A stretch of DNA of 6,593 nt from CF-113 sp035308345. GTDB taxonomy: Bacteria; Chloroflexota; Ktedonobacteria; Ktedonobacterales; Ktedonobacteraceae. A model generated the notes under the pieces. That model had not been told where the DNA came from. It saw nothing but the letters and a program-made list of their open reading frames with translations, and searched no databases. A program made the translations under genes and the position numbers. Below, one piece after another: positions 6,341-6,593 of the stretch. The stretch is taken from contig DATGGW010000023.1 in assembly GCA_035308345.1 (NCBI GenBank), positions 1 through 6,593 on the forward strand. The letters are read 5' to 3'. Each line of letters starts with the position of its first letter. Within the stretch, counting starts at the first letter, position 1.

Positions 6341-6408
6341 AGATAGTTGACTAAGTTAGTTAATTGTGCTATATTCCAACATAGATAGTTGACTAAGTTA
6401 GTCAATTG
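6341..6408. repeat. Two direct repeats of a palindromic operator, 42 bases apart
   Basis: A 26-base unit occurs at 6341-6366 and again at 6383-6408 with a single difference (T6361 versus C6403). Each contains a 17-base palindrome, TTGACTAA-G-TTAGTCAA. It is perfect in the second copy (6389-6405) and has one mismatch in the first (6347-6363). The centres are 6355 and 6397, 42 bases or about four helical turns, so two bound dimers would lie on the same DNA face. TTGACTAA-type palindromes are typical of MarR-family sites, and a MarR-like gene follows directly. Confidence 0.85.
6347..6375 (+). promoter_or_regulatory. Strong sigma-70 promoter of the MarR-like gene, embedded in operator 1
   Basis: TTGACT (6347-6352, 5 of 6) and TATATT (6370-6375, 5 of 6) are separated by exactly 17 bases. 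The -35 box is the left arm of operator 1, and transcription should begin near 6382, just before operator 2. A repressor on operator 1 would cover the -35 box, and one on operator 2 would block the start region. This is the layout expected for autorepression. Confidence 0.75.
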
Positions 6409-6443
6409 CCAGATTAAGCTTTTGTTTTATGGGAGGGCGTTTC

Positions 6444-6593
6444 ATGAGCGATACGTCACCTACTTCGCAGCCGGACAAGTCGTTTGATGAAAACGAGAGG
6501 GATCTGGCTGAGATAGCTATTATTGCCCATGCGCTTGACGAGTGGTATACGCGGTTGGGGCGGCAATTTGGCCCTCTATCGCGTCCACAGCGG
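6444..6593 (+). CDS. Probable MarR-family transcriptional regulator, N-terminal 50 codons; 3' end outside window
   Basis: ATG 6444 is preceded by GGGAGG (6431-6436) at seven bases, and the frame stays open to the window end. The visible protein begins with a polar, Asp/Glu-rich leader (MSDTSPTSQPDKSFDENE) followed by a helix, DLAEIAIIAHALDEWYTRLGRQFG, and the turn PLSRPQR. A long amphipathic first helix ending in L-S/T-x-x-Q is how MarR proteins enter their dimerisation and winged-helix region. The DNA-binding wing itself is beyond the edge, so the family call rests on this helix plus the double palindromic operator upstream. MarR regulators are dimeric cytoplasmic repressors, often ligand- or oxidation-responsive and often controlling a neighbouring exporter. 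Whether one follows cannot be seen. Confidence 0.65.
   Translation, partial: MSDTSPTSQPDKSFDENERDLAEIAIIAHALDEWYTRLGRQFGPLSRPQR

Noticed and set aside
6395..6417. A second promoter using TTGACT of operator 2 as -35
   Set aside because: At 17-base spacing the -10 position reads GATTAA, only 3 of 6 matches; the first promoter is far better.

Overview
The window is 6.6 kb of bacterial DNA holding eight protein genes, two of them cut by the window edges. There are no RNA genes, insertion sequences or CRISPR arrays. The gene mix suggests a Chloroflexota genome, most likely Ktedonobacteria-like: a GDE-type amylo-alpha-1,6-glucosidase, an APH(9)-like kinase, a radical SAM selenoprotein, a PHP phosphoesterase and a MarR-type regulator, with moderate GC and many short intergenic gaps. 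This taxonomic call is an inference from gene content and is not proven by any marker gene here.

Layout. (1) 1-975, plus strand: the C-terminal part of a glycogen-debranching-type amylo-alpha-1,6-glucosidase. (2) 1073-1591, plus strand: a GNAT acetyltransferase with its own plausible sigma-70 promoter. (3) 1628-3384, minus strand: a two-gene operon. It starts with yggX (Fe(II)-trafficking / oxidative-damage protection), whose stop codon overlaps by ATGA the start of a cobalamin-binding-like radical SAM protein. (4) 3447-6312, plus strand: a tight three-gene run of a formyltransferase-superfamily protein, a PHP-domain phosphoesterase and an APH(9)-like small-molecule kinase. (5) 6341-6593, plus strand: a strong promoter embedded in two near-identical palindromic operators, followed by the first 50 codons of a probable MarR-family regulator.

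Main finding. The radical SAM gene does not end at its first in-frame TGA (1667-1669). Reading on through that TGA gives the tail C-U-A-E-P followed by nine more residues, ending at a second TGA (1628-1630). This matches the signature tail of the CUAEP/CCAEP-tail radical SAM (seleno)protein family. Immediately 3' of the TGA the mRNA can fold into a stem with seven perfect pairs whose apical part carries GGUC in a six-base loop closed by C-G. That resembles the E. coli fdhF SECIS element at nearly the same distance from the UGA. The gene is therefore best annotated as a 476-residue selenoprotein with Sec at residue 464. Ordinary gene calling would truncate it to 463 residues.

How the genes may work together. 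YggX protects or supplies iron for labile Fe-S enzymes, and it is translationally coupled to an Fe-S radical SAM enzyme with extra C-terminal cysteines and a selenocysteine. A maturation or protection role for YggX toward this enzyme is a reasonable inference. The plus-strand trio is probably co-transcribed, but its shared pathway cannot be read from the sequence. The last gene appears to be autoregulated through the double operator.
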